A stretch of DNA of 32,623 bases, taken from contig CALUSN010000007.1 of NCBI GenBank assembly GCA_944323435.1, positions 1 through 32,623 of the forward strand. The letters run 5' to 3'. Below the pieces are notes generated by a model. That model had not been told where the DNA came from and ran no database searches. It worked only from the letters and a program-made list of their open reading frames with translations. How positions within the stretch are numbered: the stretch's first letter is position 1; each line of letters begins with the position of its first letter. This DNA comes from Candidatus Gastranaerophilales bacterium. Its GTDB lineage: Bacteria > Cyanobacteriota > Vampirovibrionia > Gastranaerophilales > Gastranaerophilaceae. Positions 7,833 through 15,607 of the stretch are shown here, piece by piece. A program made the translations under genes and the position numbers.

Positions 7833-7945
7833 AGTTTAGCAGTTTAGGAGTTGAGAAGAAGTTATTAATTATGTTATGAGCGTAAGCGAATTTAAATCCT
7901 TCTAAACTTCTAAACTTATTCCCTTCTAAACTTTCCTAAACTTTC
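7833..7945. repeat. Tandem and inverted AGTTTAG repeat cluster
   Basis: Two copies of AGTTTAGnAG at 7833-7850 face an inverted pair at 7899-7916, giving 16 of 18 pairable bases and a loop of about 48 bases. Two further inverted copies (7923-7945) run into and include the stop codon of the dehydrogenase gene at 7936-7938. It could act as a minus-strand terminator/attenuator between the dehydrogenase and the phosphatidyltransferase, or be a small repeat element. There is no T run after the stem. Confidence 0.55.
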
Positions 7946-8934
7946 ATTCTTGAAAGCGCAAAGTCTTTTTTGTTCAGATCCTCGACTTTTGAACCCAGCA
8001 TAATTTTTTCTGCTTCTTCTAAAATGCTTACAACTTCATACCCGTTAGCGCCGTCAGAGCGAGCTTTTTGACCGGAAGCGCAACAGTTTACAAAGTGCTG
8101 GCATGCAAGTTTTAAAGGCTCTATTTCAAGATAATCAAGCGCATAATTCTGGGTATTTGCCGGTTTAAAGTTATCATAAACTTTTAACTTATCTGTAGGC
8201 GCGGTATCATCAAAGATTGCAGTTGCTTTTGTTCCGCGAACAAGCAACATAACATGTTTTTGCGGAGTAATCCAGCTGTCTGAAATGTGTGCAACAAGAC
8301 CGTCCTCAAATTCAATTCCGAGATGAGTGATATCCATAATGTTATTTTTCTCGGAAGAACATCCGATTGCGGAAATTATCTTGACCGGATTTTTGCCTGT
8401 AACATAAGCAATCATAGAAACATCGTGCGGTGCTAAATCCCACATAACACTTCTGTCATTTTTATGATAATTTACATTCAATCTGTCACTTTGTGCGTAA
8501 ACTAAATCGCCTAAAACACCTTCTTCAATAAGCATTTTGAGCCTGTTTACGGCAGGATGATATAAAAGCAGATGGTCGACCATTAAAACAAGTCCTTTTG
8601 ATTCGGCAAGTTCGGTGAGAACTTTTGCTTCTTCAGCGACCGTTGAAATCGGTTTTTCTACATAAACATTTTTACCCGCTTCTAACATAGCTTTAACTAT
8701 TTTGAAGTGGGTATGGCTCGGTGTAACAACCGCAACACCTGTAATATCAGGGTTGTTAATTATATCATTGAAATCTTTTGTAACTTTTACCCCCGGAAAC
8801 TGTTCTTTTACTGTTTTTAAAGATTCATCGTCTAAATCACAAACAGTATCAAGCACATTGAGGTTGTAAAAATTGCGGACAATATTGCGTCCCCACATTC
8901 CGTAACCGATAACAGCGACTCTTTGTTCTTTCAT
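7936..8934 (-). CDS. Gfo/Idh/MocA family NAD(P)-dependent sugar dehydrogenase
   Basis: The 332-residue protein has the family's N-terminal Rossmann fold, with VIGYGMWGRN at 8-17, the NAD-contacting VYVEKPIS at 90-97, and the catalytic region WDLAPHDVSM (Asp166, His170). The rest matches the alpha/beta substrate domain. The overall pattern resembles WlbA/WbpB-type UDP-N-acetylglucosamine(uronate) 3-dehydrogenases of cell-surface sugar pathways, but no other sugar nucleotide gene is adjacent, so the substrate is open. The start ATG 8934 has AGGGAGA about five bases upstream. It has its own strong promoter and is probably monocistronic. Confidence 0.85.
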   Translation of the reverse strand: MKEQRVAVIGYGMWGRNIVRNFYNLNVLDTVCDLDDESLKTVKEQFPGVKVTKDFNDIINNPDITGVAVVTPSHTHFKIVKAMLEAGKNVYVEKPISTVAEEAKVLTELAESKGLVLMVDHLLLYHPAVNRLKMLIEEGVLGDLVYAQSDRLNVNYHKNDRSVMWDLAPHDVSMIAYVTGKNPVKIISAIGCSSEKNNIMDITHLGIEFEDGLVAHISDSWITPQKHVMLLVRGTKATAIFDDTAPTDKLKVYDNFKPANTQNYALDYLEIEPLKLACQHFVNCCASGQKARSDGANGYEVVSILEEAEKIMLGSKVEDLNKKDFALSRMKV

Positions 8935-8957
8935 ACTTTCTCCCTTTGTTTAAAAAT

Positions 8958-8986
8958 ATTATATTACAACCGATTATTAACGTAAA
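8958..8986 (-). promoter_or_regulatory. Promoter of the Gfo/Idh/MocA dehydrogenase gene
   Basis: Reading the minus strand, a TTTACG -35 element (8981-8986) is followed after exactly 17 bases by a perfect TATAAT -10 (8958-8963). The transcript would start near 8951, leaving a leader of about 16 bases. Confidence 0.7.
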
Positions 8987-9041
8987 GATATTACAGATTA
9001 AAAATAGATAAAGAGATTTGTTTCATGCTAATATTATTGAT

Positions 9042-9272
9042 ATGATAAAGAATTTTATATTAGCTCTAATAAATTTTTATCAAAAGATATCTGCACATAC
9101 ACCTGCACGCTGCAGGTTTTATCCGACATGTTCAGAATATACCCGCGTTGCAATAATTCGATTTGGTATAATAAAAGGTTCATGGCTGGGAATAAAAAGA
9201 ATTTGTCGCTGCCATCCTTTAAATCAAGGCGGGTATGATCCTGTACCGGAACTTACAGATAAAAAGCGTTGA
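9042..9272 (+). CDS. yidD: YidD membrane protein insertion efficiency factor
   Basis: The 76-residue protein is a standard YidD: an amphipathic N-terminal helix ([14 protein letters not shown]), then [10 protein letters not shown] at 24-33 with the conserved cysteines, [14 protein letters not shown] and the ending GGYDPVP. YidD associates with the inner membrane and aids YidC-dependent insertion. I chose ATG 9042 because the family normally starts just before the IKxF helix; an in-frame TTG at 9018 has a slightly better upstream AAAGAG and would add eight residues. In many bacteria yidD lies with rpmH-rnpA-yidC; here it is alone, between a divergent dehydrogenase and a PLP enzyme. Confidence 0.93.
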   Translation: MIKNFILALINFYQKISAHTPARCRFYPTCSEYTRVAIIRFGIIKGSWLGIKRICRCHPLNQGGYDPVPELTDKKR

Positions 9273-9298
9273 CTTTGAAATAATTTTATTTTTATAAT
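9269..9298 (+). promoter_or_regulatory. Promoter of the Alum_res/PLP enzyme gene
   Basis: TTGACT (9269-9274) overlaps the yidD stop codon and is followed after 18 bases by a perfect TATAAT (9293-9298). The ATG at 9318 lies about 12 bases beyond the predicted start point, with GGAGGAAA between them. Confidence 0.7.
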
Positions 9299-9317
9299 TT
9301 GTCGGAGGAAATCCATT

Positions 9318-10547
9318 ATGTATTACGATTTTAAACTAGCCGAAAAAACATTGGAAAAAGAATTTGAAAAAGTAAATGATATTCGTGACTATAATCAAAG
9401 AAAAGTACTAAAAGCCTTTTTTGACAATCGTGTAGCTCCGGAGCATTTTTATACAGTATCCGGATATGGACATGACGATTTAGGCAGAGAAGTTTTGGAC
9501 AAAGTTTTTGCGCAGGTTTTTTGCGCCGAGAAAGCTCTTGTAAGAATACATTTTGCGTCTGGTACGCATACACTTGCCTGTGCGTTATTTGGAAATCTTA
9601 AATACGGTGACAAGCTTATCTCTGTTGCCGGAACTCCATATGATACAATGCAGGAAGTTATCGGCACGGCAGGAGATGAAGAAACAAAACGTTCATCTCT
9701 TATTGGCAGCGGCATTTTATATGAAGAAGTTCCACTAAAAAACAATACAGATTTAGATTTGGAAAAGCTGGAAGAGGTGGTTGATAATAAAACGACAATG
9801 GTTCTAATTCAGCGCTCAAAAGGTTATTCAACCAGAAAATCTCTCTCTATAAATACAATAAGTGAAATTTGCCGGATTGTAAAATCAAAAAATCCTGAAT
9901 GTATTTGTTTTGTTGATAATTGTTACGGCGAATTTGTTGAAAATCGGGAACCGTTGGAAGCCGGAGCAGATTTGATAGCAGGTTCTCTTATAAAAAATCC
10001 CGGCGGAGGAATCGTAGAAGCAGGGGGATATATTGCGGGAAAAGAACTTTATGTCCAAAGAGCTGCAAACAGGCTTACCGCGCCCGGTATCGGTTCGGAA
10101 GGAGGAGCTATGTTTAATCAGCACAGGCTCATATTTCAGGGTCTTTTTATGGCGCCGTCAGTAGTTGCTGACGCGGTAAAAGGCGCAATTCTTGCTGCAA
10201 AAGTTTTTGATGACATAGGATTTAATACTGCTCCGGCCTATAACGAGCACAGGACAGATATTATACAAAATATTATTTTCTGGAAGCAAGAATTTCTGGA
10301 AGAATTCTGTAAAACAATACAATCTTTGTCTCCGATAAACGGATATGTCACCCCGATTCCGGAATATATTCCCGGGTATGAGGATAAAGTAATTATGGCC
10401 GGCGGTACATTTATTGAAGGTTCTACCATAGAACTATCAGCGGATGGTCCTATTCGTCCGCCTTATGCAGCATATATGCAAGGCGGACTAAATTATGCAC
10501 ATGTAAAAATTTGTCTGGAAGAAATTGTAAAAAAGCTTAATGTTTAG
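9318..10547 (+). CDS. PLP-dependent enzyme, Alum_res / methionine gamma-lyase-like family
   Basis: The 409-residue protein belongs to the fold-type I PLP family annotated as aluminium resistance or methionine gamma-lyase-like (Met_gamma_lyase, YnbB-like). It shows HFASGTHTLACALFG at 78-92 (cofactor phosphate loop), CFVDNCYGEF at 197-206 with the pyridine-binding Asp200, and SLIKNPGGGI with the Schiff-base Lys226. The C-terminal RPPYAAYMQGGLNYAHVK is also characteristic. The precise reaction is not established; family members are often suggested to act on sulfur amino acids. The start ATG 9318 follows GGAGGAAA. It is probably monocistronic with the promoter at 9269-9298. Confidence 0.88.
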   Translation: MYYDFKLAEKTLEKEFEKVNDIRDYNQRKVLKAFFDNRVAPEHFYTVSGYGHDDLGREVLDKVFAQVFCAEKALVRIHFASGTHTLACALFGNLKYGDKLISVAGTPYDTMQEVIGTAGDEETKRSSLIGSGILYEEVPLKNNTDLDLEKLEEVVDNKTTMVLIQRSKGYSTRKSLSINTISEICRIVKSKNPECICFVDNCYGEFVENREPLEAGADLIAGSLIKNPGGGIVEAGGYIAGKELYVQRAANRLTAPGIGSEGGAMFNQHRLIFQGLFMAPSVVADAVKGAILAAKVFDDIGFNTAPAYNEHRTDIIQNIIFWKQEFLEEFCKTIQSLSPINGYVTPIPEYIPGYEDKVIMAGGTFIEGSTIELSADGPIRPPYAAYMQGGLNYAHVKICLEEIVKKLNV

Positions 10548-10581
10548 ATAGATAAAAGAATTAACAAAACATAACATTTTA

Positions 10582-10610
10582 TTGGACTTTTAGCATGTTT
10601 AAAATATAAT
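10582..10610 (+). promoter_or_regulatory. Promoter of the coiled-coil gene at 10643
   Basis: A weak -35 TTGGAC (10582-10587), 17 bases, then a perfect TATAAT (10605-10610). The leader to the ATG is about 26 bases and contains AGGGAG. Confidence 0.6.
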
Positions 10611-10642
10611 AACTTAAGTAAACCTATGAGGGAGTATAGAAT

Positions 10643-11233
10643 ATGCCTAATAATGAAAGTGTTGGAAAGAAAATTGTAGAAGCTCTGAAAAAACAGGCTG
10701 AAAACATGGATTTACAAGAAAATCAAGACATAAGTTTTGATTCGTCTCCTGTAACCAGTCCGATGAATGATGATATTTTTAGTTCATCATCAGATGAGAT
10801 TTTTGCAGAACCGGTAAAAACCAAGAAGAATACAAACTTTTTTGATGATGTAGAAGATAAAGATCCGTTTTTTACAGAACAAAAGCCTGTCCAGGCAGCA
10901 GTTTCCGAAACTATGAGCGAGACCTTTGAAATGCCTGCCAATATAACGGTTCTGAAAAAATTAATTTCACAATTACCAAGCGGTGTTTCAAGACATACCG
11001 GTGCACAAATAATCAAGCAAACTATGGAAGCTCTTGGTATTTCAATGAAAAGTGTACTTCAAGATGCTCAACAGGTACAAGAAAATTTAAAAGTATCGGC
11101 AAGGGAATGTCAAGCTTCAATTCAGGAATACAAAAAACAAATTCTGGCATTGGAAAAACAATCCCAAAGCTACCAAAAACAGTATTCAGCATTAAATGAT
11201 TTGATTAGTTTATTTATTCAAACAACAAAATAA
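10643..11233 (+). CDS. Unknown protein with disordered acidic N-half and C-terminal coiled coil
   Basis: I do not recognise this 196-residue protein. Residues 1-95 are low-complexity, rich in Ser, Asp, Phe and Pro (runs such as DDIFSSSSDEIF and FFDDVEDKDPFF), and probably disordered. Residues 98-196 form an ordered helical part: LKKLISQLPSGVSRHTGAQIIK, then EALGISMKSVLQDAQQVQEN, and a Gln/Lys-rich coiled coil to the end. No signal peptide or membrane segment is present. The helical half looks like a conserved domain, while the first half looks like a binding tail with repeated Phe-Asp motifs. It has its own promoter and terminator, so it is a single-gene transcript. A cytoskeletal or division-scaffold role would fit the layout, but nothing proves it. 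Confidence 0.75.
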   Translation: MPNNESVGKKIVEALKKQAENMDLQENQDISFDSSPVTSPMNDDIFSSSSDEIFAEPVKTKKNTNFFDDVEDKDPFFTEQKPVQAAVSETMSETFEMPANITVLKKLISQLPSGVSRHTGAQIIKQTMEALGISMKSVLQDAQQVQENLKVSARECQASIQEYKKQILALEKQSQSYQKQYSALNDLISLFIQTTK

Positions 11234-11246
11234 TTTTTACACTAAA

Positions 11247-11276
11247 AAGAACGGACATAATGTCCGTTCTTTTTTT
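11247..11276 (+). terminator. Rho-independent terminator of the gene at 10643
   Basis: An 11-bp perfect stem (AAGAACGGACA at 11247-11257 with 11261-11271) and a 3-base loop run straight into seven T (11270-11276). It lies 13 bases after the stop codon. Confidence 0.9.
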
Positions 11277-11368
11277 GTTTAAACTTACTATATAATTTAT
11301 ATAATTATATATACCTAATACTAAAGAATAATTTTTGTCAATCAGCCTTACATTTCTTCACATACTAA

Positions 11369-11397
11369 TTGCGAAATGTCTTTTTTTATGATACAAT
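11369..11397 (+). promoter_or_regulatory. Extended -10 promoter of the 50-residue microprotein
   Basis: TTGCGA (11369-11374), 17 bases, TACAAT (11392-11397), preceded by TG at 11389-11390 to give an extended -10 (TGATACAAT). The leader to ATG 11467 is about 63 bases and includes a small CTGAT/ATCAG hairpin (11420-11432). Confidence 0.65.
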
Positions 11398-11466
11398 AGG
11401 GCACATAGATTTGTGTATACTGATGGTATCAGATTTGGTGTGTTACTAAAAATAGGAGAAAGAAAG

Positions 11467-11619
11467 ATGAAACTGATTTCTAAAGAGACAAAACCAGTTA
11501 AATCTGCATTCAATGATGAATTCGAAAACTATCTCAAGAAACAGCAGATTAAAACAACTTTCAACGGTTATGAAATTGAATCATTTTCTTGGTACAGAAA
11601 GGCTTTGGGATTAGCATAG
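11467..11619 (+). CDS. 50-residue microprotein, function unknown
   Basis: The peptide starts at ATG 11467, with AGGAGAA six bases upstream; the longer reading from 11413 uses a start with no ribosome site. The sequence begins MKLISKETKPVKSAFNDEF, continues with a charged helix (ENYLKKQQIK), then TTFNGYEIESFSWYRKALGLA. It is soluble, mixed in charge and aromatic-rich at the C-terminus, with no cysteine or membrane segment. A strong extended -10 promoter, a good ribosome site and a hairpin just downstream all argue that it is a real and well expressed gene. I know no family for it. Possible roles are a small regulator or a ribosome/protein-binding factor; these are guesses. Confidence 0.7.
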   Translation: MKLISKETKPVKSAFNDEFENYLKKQQIKTTFNGYEIESFSWYRKALGLA

Positions 11620-11662
11620 GAGTTATTTACAAGGGATTTCGGGAGTATGAAAGAATTATGAT

Positions 11663-11700
11663 AAGGACAAAACTATGCCGGTATTGCTAGTTTTGTCCTT
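11663..11700. terminator. Hairpin between convergent genes
   Basis: A 13-bp perfect stem (AAGGACAAAACTA at 11663-11675 with 11688-11700) has a 12-base loop and sits between the microprotein gene and the convergent gene ending at 11704. The downstream T runs are short on both strands, so it may be a weak bidirectional terminator. Confidence 0.6.
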
Positions 11701-11703
11701 TAA

Positions 11704-12405
11704 CTAATGAATTTTTTGTGTTTGAGGAGCTTTTCTGGTTCCGACTTCCACTCCGGGAAGTACAAGTATAGCCGGTACTAACCGTGCTATATTGTGTACC
11801 CAATTCGCGCTTGATATATATGAAGCACCCGCAAGCAAATCATCAAGGTGAGCGGAGAAGTCTATCAACTTGACTCCGCGTTCATTTTTACTGTTAAACA
11901 GGAAGTTACCGAGTTTATTCATTAAAAAATTAGCCAAATAAACTCCTGCAAAAATTCCTGCCAGAGAACCGACTGATTGAGCGAGTTTTCCGTGTTTGCG
12001 ACATAACTTATTAAAAACGGCAACTGTTGAAATCGGGATGGTAATGTTTCCTATTTGCATTACTGCCTCACGCATTTTTGCTTTGCGGTCATTTTTATCC
12101 TGATCAATTATAAAGCCCCCTGCAAGTCCGCCAAGACAGGTACCTACACCCATAGAACAAATTTCTTTTGCCAGAAAAGGTGTGGTTGCAATATAAGACT
12201 TTTTAAAATTCTTGAACATCTTTGCCGGATTAAGCGAATACCCTGATGTTTTAGCCAATACCGCAAGACTTGCCGCAACACCGGCAGCAGAAGTTGCTGC
12301 AACAATAGCTCTTTCCTGCGGAGTGCATTTCTGTTTATCACCTGATGAGTGATGTCCAAAAGCTGTCTTCTGTAAATTATTATAACTTATGGGACTTATA
12401 TTCAT
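11704..12405 (-). CDS. Unknown glycine-rich membrane protein with TAFG motif near N-terminus
   Basis: The 233-residue protein is not one I can name. It begins MNISPISYNNLQKTAFGHH, matching the MxIxPI...xF(K/G) pattern of several proteins in this window. Hydrophobic, Ala/Gly-rich segments lie at about 34-52, 83-102, 118-133, 143-162 and 207-222, suggesting several membrane passes or glycine-zipper insertions. Basic linkers such as KMFKNFKKS and DQDKNDRKAKMREA separate them. There is no enzyme motif and no classical signal peptide. The start ATG 12405 has a purine-rich GGAAGGTAG upstream. It lies 64 bases behind the 158-residue gene and may be co-transcribed with it. Confidence 0.7.
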   Translation of the reverse strand: MNISPISYNNLQKTAFGHHSSGDKQKCTPQERAIVAATSAAGVAASLAVLAKTSGYSLNPAKMFKNFKKSYIATTPFLAKEICSMGVGTCLGGLAGGFIIDQDKNDRKAKMREAVMQIGNITIPISTVAVFNKLCRKHGKLAQSVGSLAGIFAGVYLANFLMNKLGNFLFNSKNERGVKLIDFSAHLDDLLAGASYISSANWVHNIARLVPAILVLPGVEVGTRKAPQTQKIH

Positions 12406-12469
12406 AATACTACCTTCCGGATATTCTAAAACTCCTGAAGAAATAATTTTGCCCCATTATTAAAAAATA

Positions 12470-12946
12470 TTAAGAAACAGGTGAATAAAATTTTGAAATT
12501 TCTTCAAAATATTTCTCTAAAGCCTTGTATCCGTTATATATTTCGTTAGTGACTGTTGAATATCTGCTTGCAACAATATATTTCAACTCTTTAGAGCGGA
12601 TTTGAAGCAAATTGTCAGCATCTTTTCTCAAAAGCTCATTACTTGATGTTGACCATTTTTTCAAATATGATAACTCTTCATTAATCTGTTTAATTGTAGA
12701 AAATTCAAGAGTGTTAAAATCATATTTTTTAAGAAGCTGCAGCTCCGCGTTTGAAATTCGGCTCTGAACAGCTTGAAACTTGTAAACTTTTTTTATGATT
12801 ACATAATTATCTGCAATTCGTCTATGCGAATACGGAACTGCACTTTTTGCAAGCAATGCAGAAGTAGATAATGCCGTAAACGAATCATCATCTCTCGACA
12901 AAGTACTCTGTATCGGATTTACAGTCTCAATCTTCCTATTAATCAC
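12470..12946 (-). CDS. Unknown 158-residue helical protein
   Basis: The gene begins with GTG at 12946, with AGGAG about nine bases upstream. The product starts MINRKIETVNPIQSTLSRDD and has a polar, probably flexible first 40 residues. An all-helical domain follows from about 45 to 155, with heptad-like stretches (FQAVQSRISNAELQLLKKY, INEELSYLKKW, LLRKDADNLLQIR). There is no cysteine, membrane segment or catalytic motif. I do not recognise a family. The promoter at 12980-13008 and the metK terminator just beyond it indicate an independent transcript, probably including the membrane protein gene downstream. The N-terminal NPIQST resembles the SPIS and QPIL starts of neighbouring lineage-specific proteins. 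Confidence 0.65.
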   Translation of the reverse strand: MINRKIETVNPIQSTLSRDDDSFTALSTSALLAKSAVPYSHRRIADNYVIIKKVYKFQAVQSRISNAELQLLKKYDFNTLEFSTIKQINEELSYLKKWSTSSNELLRKDADNLLQIRSKELKYIVASRYSTVTNEIYNGYKALEKYFEEISKFYSPVS

Positions 12947-12979
12947 GAGCCCAAACTCCTTTCCCCTCTATACTATTTA

Positions 12980-13008
12980 ATCATATCCGAATCAGAAAAA
13001 AATGTCAC
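12980..13008 (-). promoter_or_regulatory. Promoter of the 158-residue protein gene
   Basis: On the minus strand GTGACA (13003-13008), 17 bases, TATGAT (12980-12985). Both elements match 5 of 6 consensus bases. The leader is about 28 bases. Confidence 0.65.
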
Positions 13009-13042
13009 TACTCGTTAAGATAATATTTACAATATTAAACAC

Positions 13043-13072
13043 AAAAAGAGGAAATCTAAGATTTCCTCTTTT
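13043..13072 (-). terminator. Rho-independent terminator of metK
   Basis: A 14-bp inverted repeat (13044-13057 with 13059-13072; arm AAAAGAGGAAATCT) is followed on the minus strand by five T. It lies 21 bases past the metK stop codon. Confidence 0.85.
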
Positions 13073-13092
13073 AAATTATTGATTAACTGATA

Positions 13093-14364
13093 CTAGCAAA
13101 GAGCACAAGAATTAGACAAAGACTTTTTTAAAGCATCAACCTTGTCTAATTGTTCCCAAGGTATATTCATATCAGTTCTTCCGACATGACCGTATGCAGC
13201 AAGCTTTTGATAGAACTTACCGCCGTTTTTAGCCGGAAGATTTCTTAAATCAAAGTTAGAAATAATTGCAGCCGGACGGAGGTCAAAGTTTTTGCGAACC
13301 AATTCAGAAATCTCATCGTCAGAAATTCTGCCTGTACCAAATGTATCAACAAAAATTGATACAGGTTCAGCAACTCCGATTGCGTAAGCAAGCTCTATCT
13401 CACATTTATCGGCAAGCCCTGCTGCTACAATGTTTTTAGCAACATATCTTGCTGCGTAAGCAGCTGATCTGTCAACTTTCGTAGGATCTTTGCCGGAGAA
13501 TGCACCGCCGCCGTGACGGGAATATCCGCCATATGTATCTACGATAATCTTTCTTCCCGTTAAGCCTGAATCACCCTGAGGTCCACCAACAACAAATCTT
13601 CCTGACGGGTTGATAAGAATTTTAGTCTCAGAATCAGGTTTTATAGATTCAGTTTCAAATACATAATCAATAACGCATTCCTTCAAATCTTCACTTATAA
13701 TTTGCTGGATTTTTGCATTATCGCTTACGCCGTTAATTTCTGCAGCGTGCTGGGTTGAAAGAAGAATTGTATGTATTCTTGAAGGTTTGCCGTCAACATA
13801 CTCTACTGTTACCTGAGATTTACCGTCAGGTCTCAAGTAGGTCAAAATACCTTCTTTTCTTACCTGAGCAAGCCTGTAAGCAAGTTTATGCGCCAGACTT
13901 ATAGGAAGCGGCATTAATTCAGGGGTTTCATTGCAGGCATAACCGAACATAATACCCTGATCGCCTGCACCTATATCAGAAGTTTCCGTGGTTGATGTAT
14001 CTGAATTTTCGCTTCTGCTTTCGAGTGCTTTATTTACACCGCCTGCAATATCAACAGACTGTTCGTCAATACTTGTAAGAACAGCACAGGTATCACAATC
14101 AAAGCCGCCGCCGGAAGTACCTACATAACCGATATCTCTTATTTTATTTCTTACAACCTGCGGGATATCAACATAACAATTAGATGTAATTTCACCGCAA
14201 ACAAGCACCATGCCTGTAGTTGCAGTAGTTTCTGCCGCAACACGCGAATGAACATCCTTTGTTAAGAATTCATCTAAAATAGCGTCAGAAATCTGATCGC
14301 AAACTTTGTCGGGGTGTCCTTCCGTAACTGATTCGGAAGTAAACAAAAATCTTTTTGATGTCAT
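13093..14364 (-). CDS. metK: S-adenosylmethionine synthetase
   Basis: MetK makes SAM from methionine and ATP, releasing phosphate and diphosphate. The 423-residue product is slightly longer than the usual 385-400. It shows [12 protein letters not shown] at 9-20, the ATP-binding [13 protein letters not shown] at 132-144, [18 protein letters not shown], and [19 protein letters not shown] at 285-303, so all active-site blocks are intact. The extra length is partly a Ser/Thr/Glu-rich insertion at 115-130 and a short Cys-containing tail (SCALC). The start ATG 14364 has AAGGAG upstream. It has its own promoter and terminator and so is monocistronic. SAM from MetK would serve the TrmL methyltransferase among others. 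Confidence 0.97.
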   Translation of the reverse strand: MTSKRFLFTSESVTEGHPDKVCDQISDAILDEFLTKDVHSRVAAETTATTGMVLVCGEITSNCYVDIPQVVRNKIRDIGYVGTSGGGFDCDTCAVLTSIDEQSVDIAGGVNKALESRSENSDTSTTETSDIGAGDQGIMFGYACNETPELMPLPISLAHKLAYRLAQVRKEGILTYLRPDGKSQVTVEYVDGKPSRIHTILLSTQHAAEINGVSDNAKIQQIISEDLKECVIDYVFETESIKPDSETKILINPSGRFVVGGPQGDSGLTGRKIIVDTYGGYSRHGGGAFSGKDPTKVDRSAAYAARYVAKNIVAAGLADKCEIELAYAIGVAEPVSIFVDTFGTGRISDDEISELVRKNFDLRPAAIISNFDLRNLPAKNGGKFYQKLAAYGHVGRTDMNIPWEQLDKVDALKKSLSNSCALC

Positions 14365-14433
14365 AATAATTTTCTCCTTAATTTATATTACTCCGGTAAG
14401 GTTTTTAATTCCGACCCGGTACACATTAGCAAC

Positions 14434-14462
14434 ATTTTAGTATGAATCATTTTAAAATGCAA
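14434..14462 (-). promoter_or_regulatory. Promoter of metK
   Basis: On the minus strand TTGCAT (14457-14462), 17 bases, TAAAAT (14434-14439). The leader of about 63 bases contains short CCGG repeats but no SAM riboswitch pattern that I can recognise. The same TTGCAT element occurs in front of clpP. Confidence 0.5.
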
Positions 14463-14493
14463 CAAAAAACGGGAATAATATTTTATTCCCGTT
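14463..14493 (-). terminator. Rho-independent terminator of clpP
   Basis: A 10-bp perfect stem (14484-14493 with 14468-14477, arm AACGGGAATA) with a 6-base loop is followed on the minus strand by a run of T. It sits 21 bases after the clpP stop and abuts the metK promoter. Confidence 0.85.
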
Positions 14494-14514
14494 ACATTTG
14501 CAATATTTTACTGT

Positions 14515-15129
14515 TTATTCTGCAGAAGCAGAAGTCACAACTTTGTCAATTAAACCGTACTCTACAGCTTCTGCAGCAGAAAGATAATGGTCTCTTTCGC
14601 AATCTTCTTTTACTTTTTCAAAAGGCTGACCTGAATTTTCTGCCATAATCCCGATTAACATATCTTTCATTCTTAAGATTTCTTTGGCTTCTAATTCTAT
14701 ATCAGTAGCCTGACCTTTTGCGCCGCCCAGAGGCTGGTGAATCATAATTCTTGCACTCGGAAGAGCCATTCTCTTGCCTTTTGCGCCGGCTGATAACAGA
14801 AAAGCTCCCATAGAAGCAGCCTCGCCGAGACAAATTGTCTGAACATCAGCCTTAATAAGGTTCATTGTATCATATATTGCCATGCCGGAAGTTATTACAC
14901 CACCCGGAGAATTGATATAGAGCATAATATCTTTTTCCGGATTTTCGCTATCCAGAAGCAAAAGCTGGGCAACAACAGAATTTGCTACATCATCGTCTAT
15001 TTCTGTACCTAAGAAAATAATACGTTCCCTGAGAAGTCTTGAAAAAATATCAAAAGACCTTTCGCCTCTTGATGAAGCCTCAATAACTGTCGGAACGTAA
15101 CTCAAAATCTTTTTATAGTCTGTTGCCAT
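14515..15129 (-). CDS. clpP: ATP-dependent Clp protease proteolytic subunit ClpP
   Basis: The 204-residue serine protease forms the two-ring, 14-subunit ClpP barrel that degrades proteins unfolded by ClpX, ClpA or ClpC. The catalytic triad is complete: Ser106 in [11 protein letters not shown], His131 in IMIHQP and Asp180 in [27 protein letters not shown] gives the oxyanion-hole region. The N-terminal [22 protein letters not shown] is the usual axial-loop sequence. GEAAS replaces the commoner GQAAS, which is conservative. No clpX or clpC partner is adjacent; here clpP is monocistronic with its own promoter and terminator. The two ATPase-less Clp-domain proteins of the first operon are the obvious functional relatives in this window. 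Confidence 0.97.
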   Translation of the reverse strand: MATDYKKILSYVPTVIEASSRGERSFDIFSRLLRERIIFLGTEIDDDVANSVVAQLLLLDSENPEKDIMLYINSPGGVITSGMAIYDTMNLIKADVQTICLGEAASMGAFLLSAGAKGKRMALPSARIMIHQPLGGAKGQATDIELEAKEILRMKDMLIGIMAENSGQPFEKVKEDCERDHYLSAAEAVEYGLIDKVVTSASAE

Positions 15130-15167
15130 ACATCTCTTCCTTATACTAAATTACTCTTGCTGAAATT

Positions 15168-15196
15168 ATTCTATAATAAAGTCAAGATGTATGCAA
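15168..15196 (-). promoter_or_regulatory. Promoter of clpP
   Basis: On the minus strand TTGCAT (15191-15196), 17 bases, TAGAAT (15168-15173). The leader to ATG 15129 is about 30 bases with AAGGAAGAG just before the start. Confidence 0.5.
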
Positions 15197-15213
15197 TAAA
15201 CCGTACAGACGAA

Positions 15214-15528
15214 TTATCTGTCTTTTTTATCATTGTCTTTTTTCTTGAAATCCCCTTCTTTATTGATTGCATCTTCTGCAACATCACCGCCTACCAGCCC
15301 TACAATAAGACCGGCACCTGCAAGACATGCCGCCGCCGGAGCTGCTACAAAGGACGCTACCAGTACAGCTCCGGCACCTATTGTTCCGCCTACTATTTGA
15401 CCGAATTTGCCTTTAAAATTAACATTAGGCGAATTTTCCGTGACTGTTGTATTAGATTCTTTATTTTTTACTACCGCCTTCCGGCAATGGGGACAATAAG
15501 ACACACCGGATACAGAACCAACTCTCAT
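15214..15528 (-). CDS. Small zinc-ribbon-like, glycine-zipper membrane protein with NFKG motif
   Basis: The 104-residue reading starts at ATG 15528, preceded by GGAGG four bases away; the longer frame reaching back to 15666 would run deep into the AAA+ gene and has no such site. Residues 11-15 (YCPHC) form a single CxxC knuckle. VNFKGKFG at 36-43 is the short F-K-G motif also seen in neighbouring genes. Residues 44-85 are a Gly/Ala-rich hydrophobic stretch (GAGAVLVASFVAAPAA) like a glycine zipper able to insert in membranes. The tail is highly charged (KKKDNDKKDR). It is the gene behind the AAA+ ATPase, with a gap of 79 bases. Function unknown. Confidence 0.7.
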   Translation of the reverse strand: MRVGSVSGVSYCPHCRKAVVKNKESNTTVTENSPNVNFKGKFGQIVGGTIGAGAVLVASFVAAPAAACLAGAGLIVGLVGGDVAEDAINKEGDFKKKDNDKKDR

Positions 15529-15607
15529 CACACACCTCCAATTTAAATTCATGTTAAAACAGAAGATTGTTGTTTGCAATAATACTTTATAACTATTTTT
15601 TATATAT

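Noticed and set aside
14365-14433. SAM riboswitch in the metK leader
   Set aside because: The leader is only about 63 bases with a weak CCGG-based fold. I see none of the conserved pieces of SAM-I, SAM-II, SAM-III or SAM/SAH riboswitches.
15205-15227. Hairpin ACAGA/TCTGT followed by T residues, as a plus-strand terminator
   Set aside because: Only five base pairs, partly inside the 3' end of a minus-strand gene, and no plus-strand gene precedes it.
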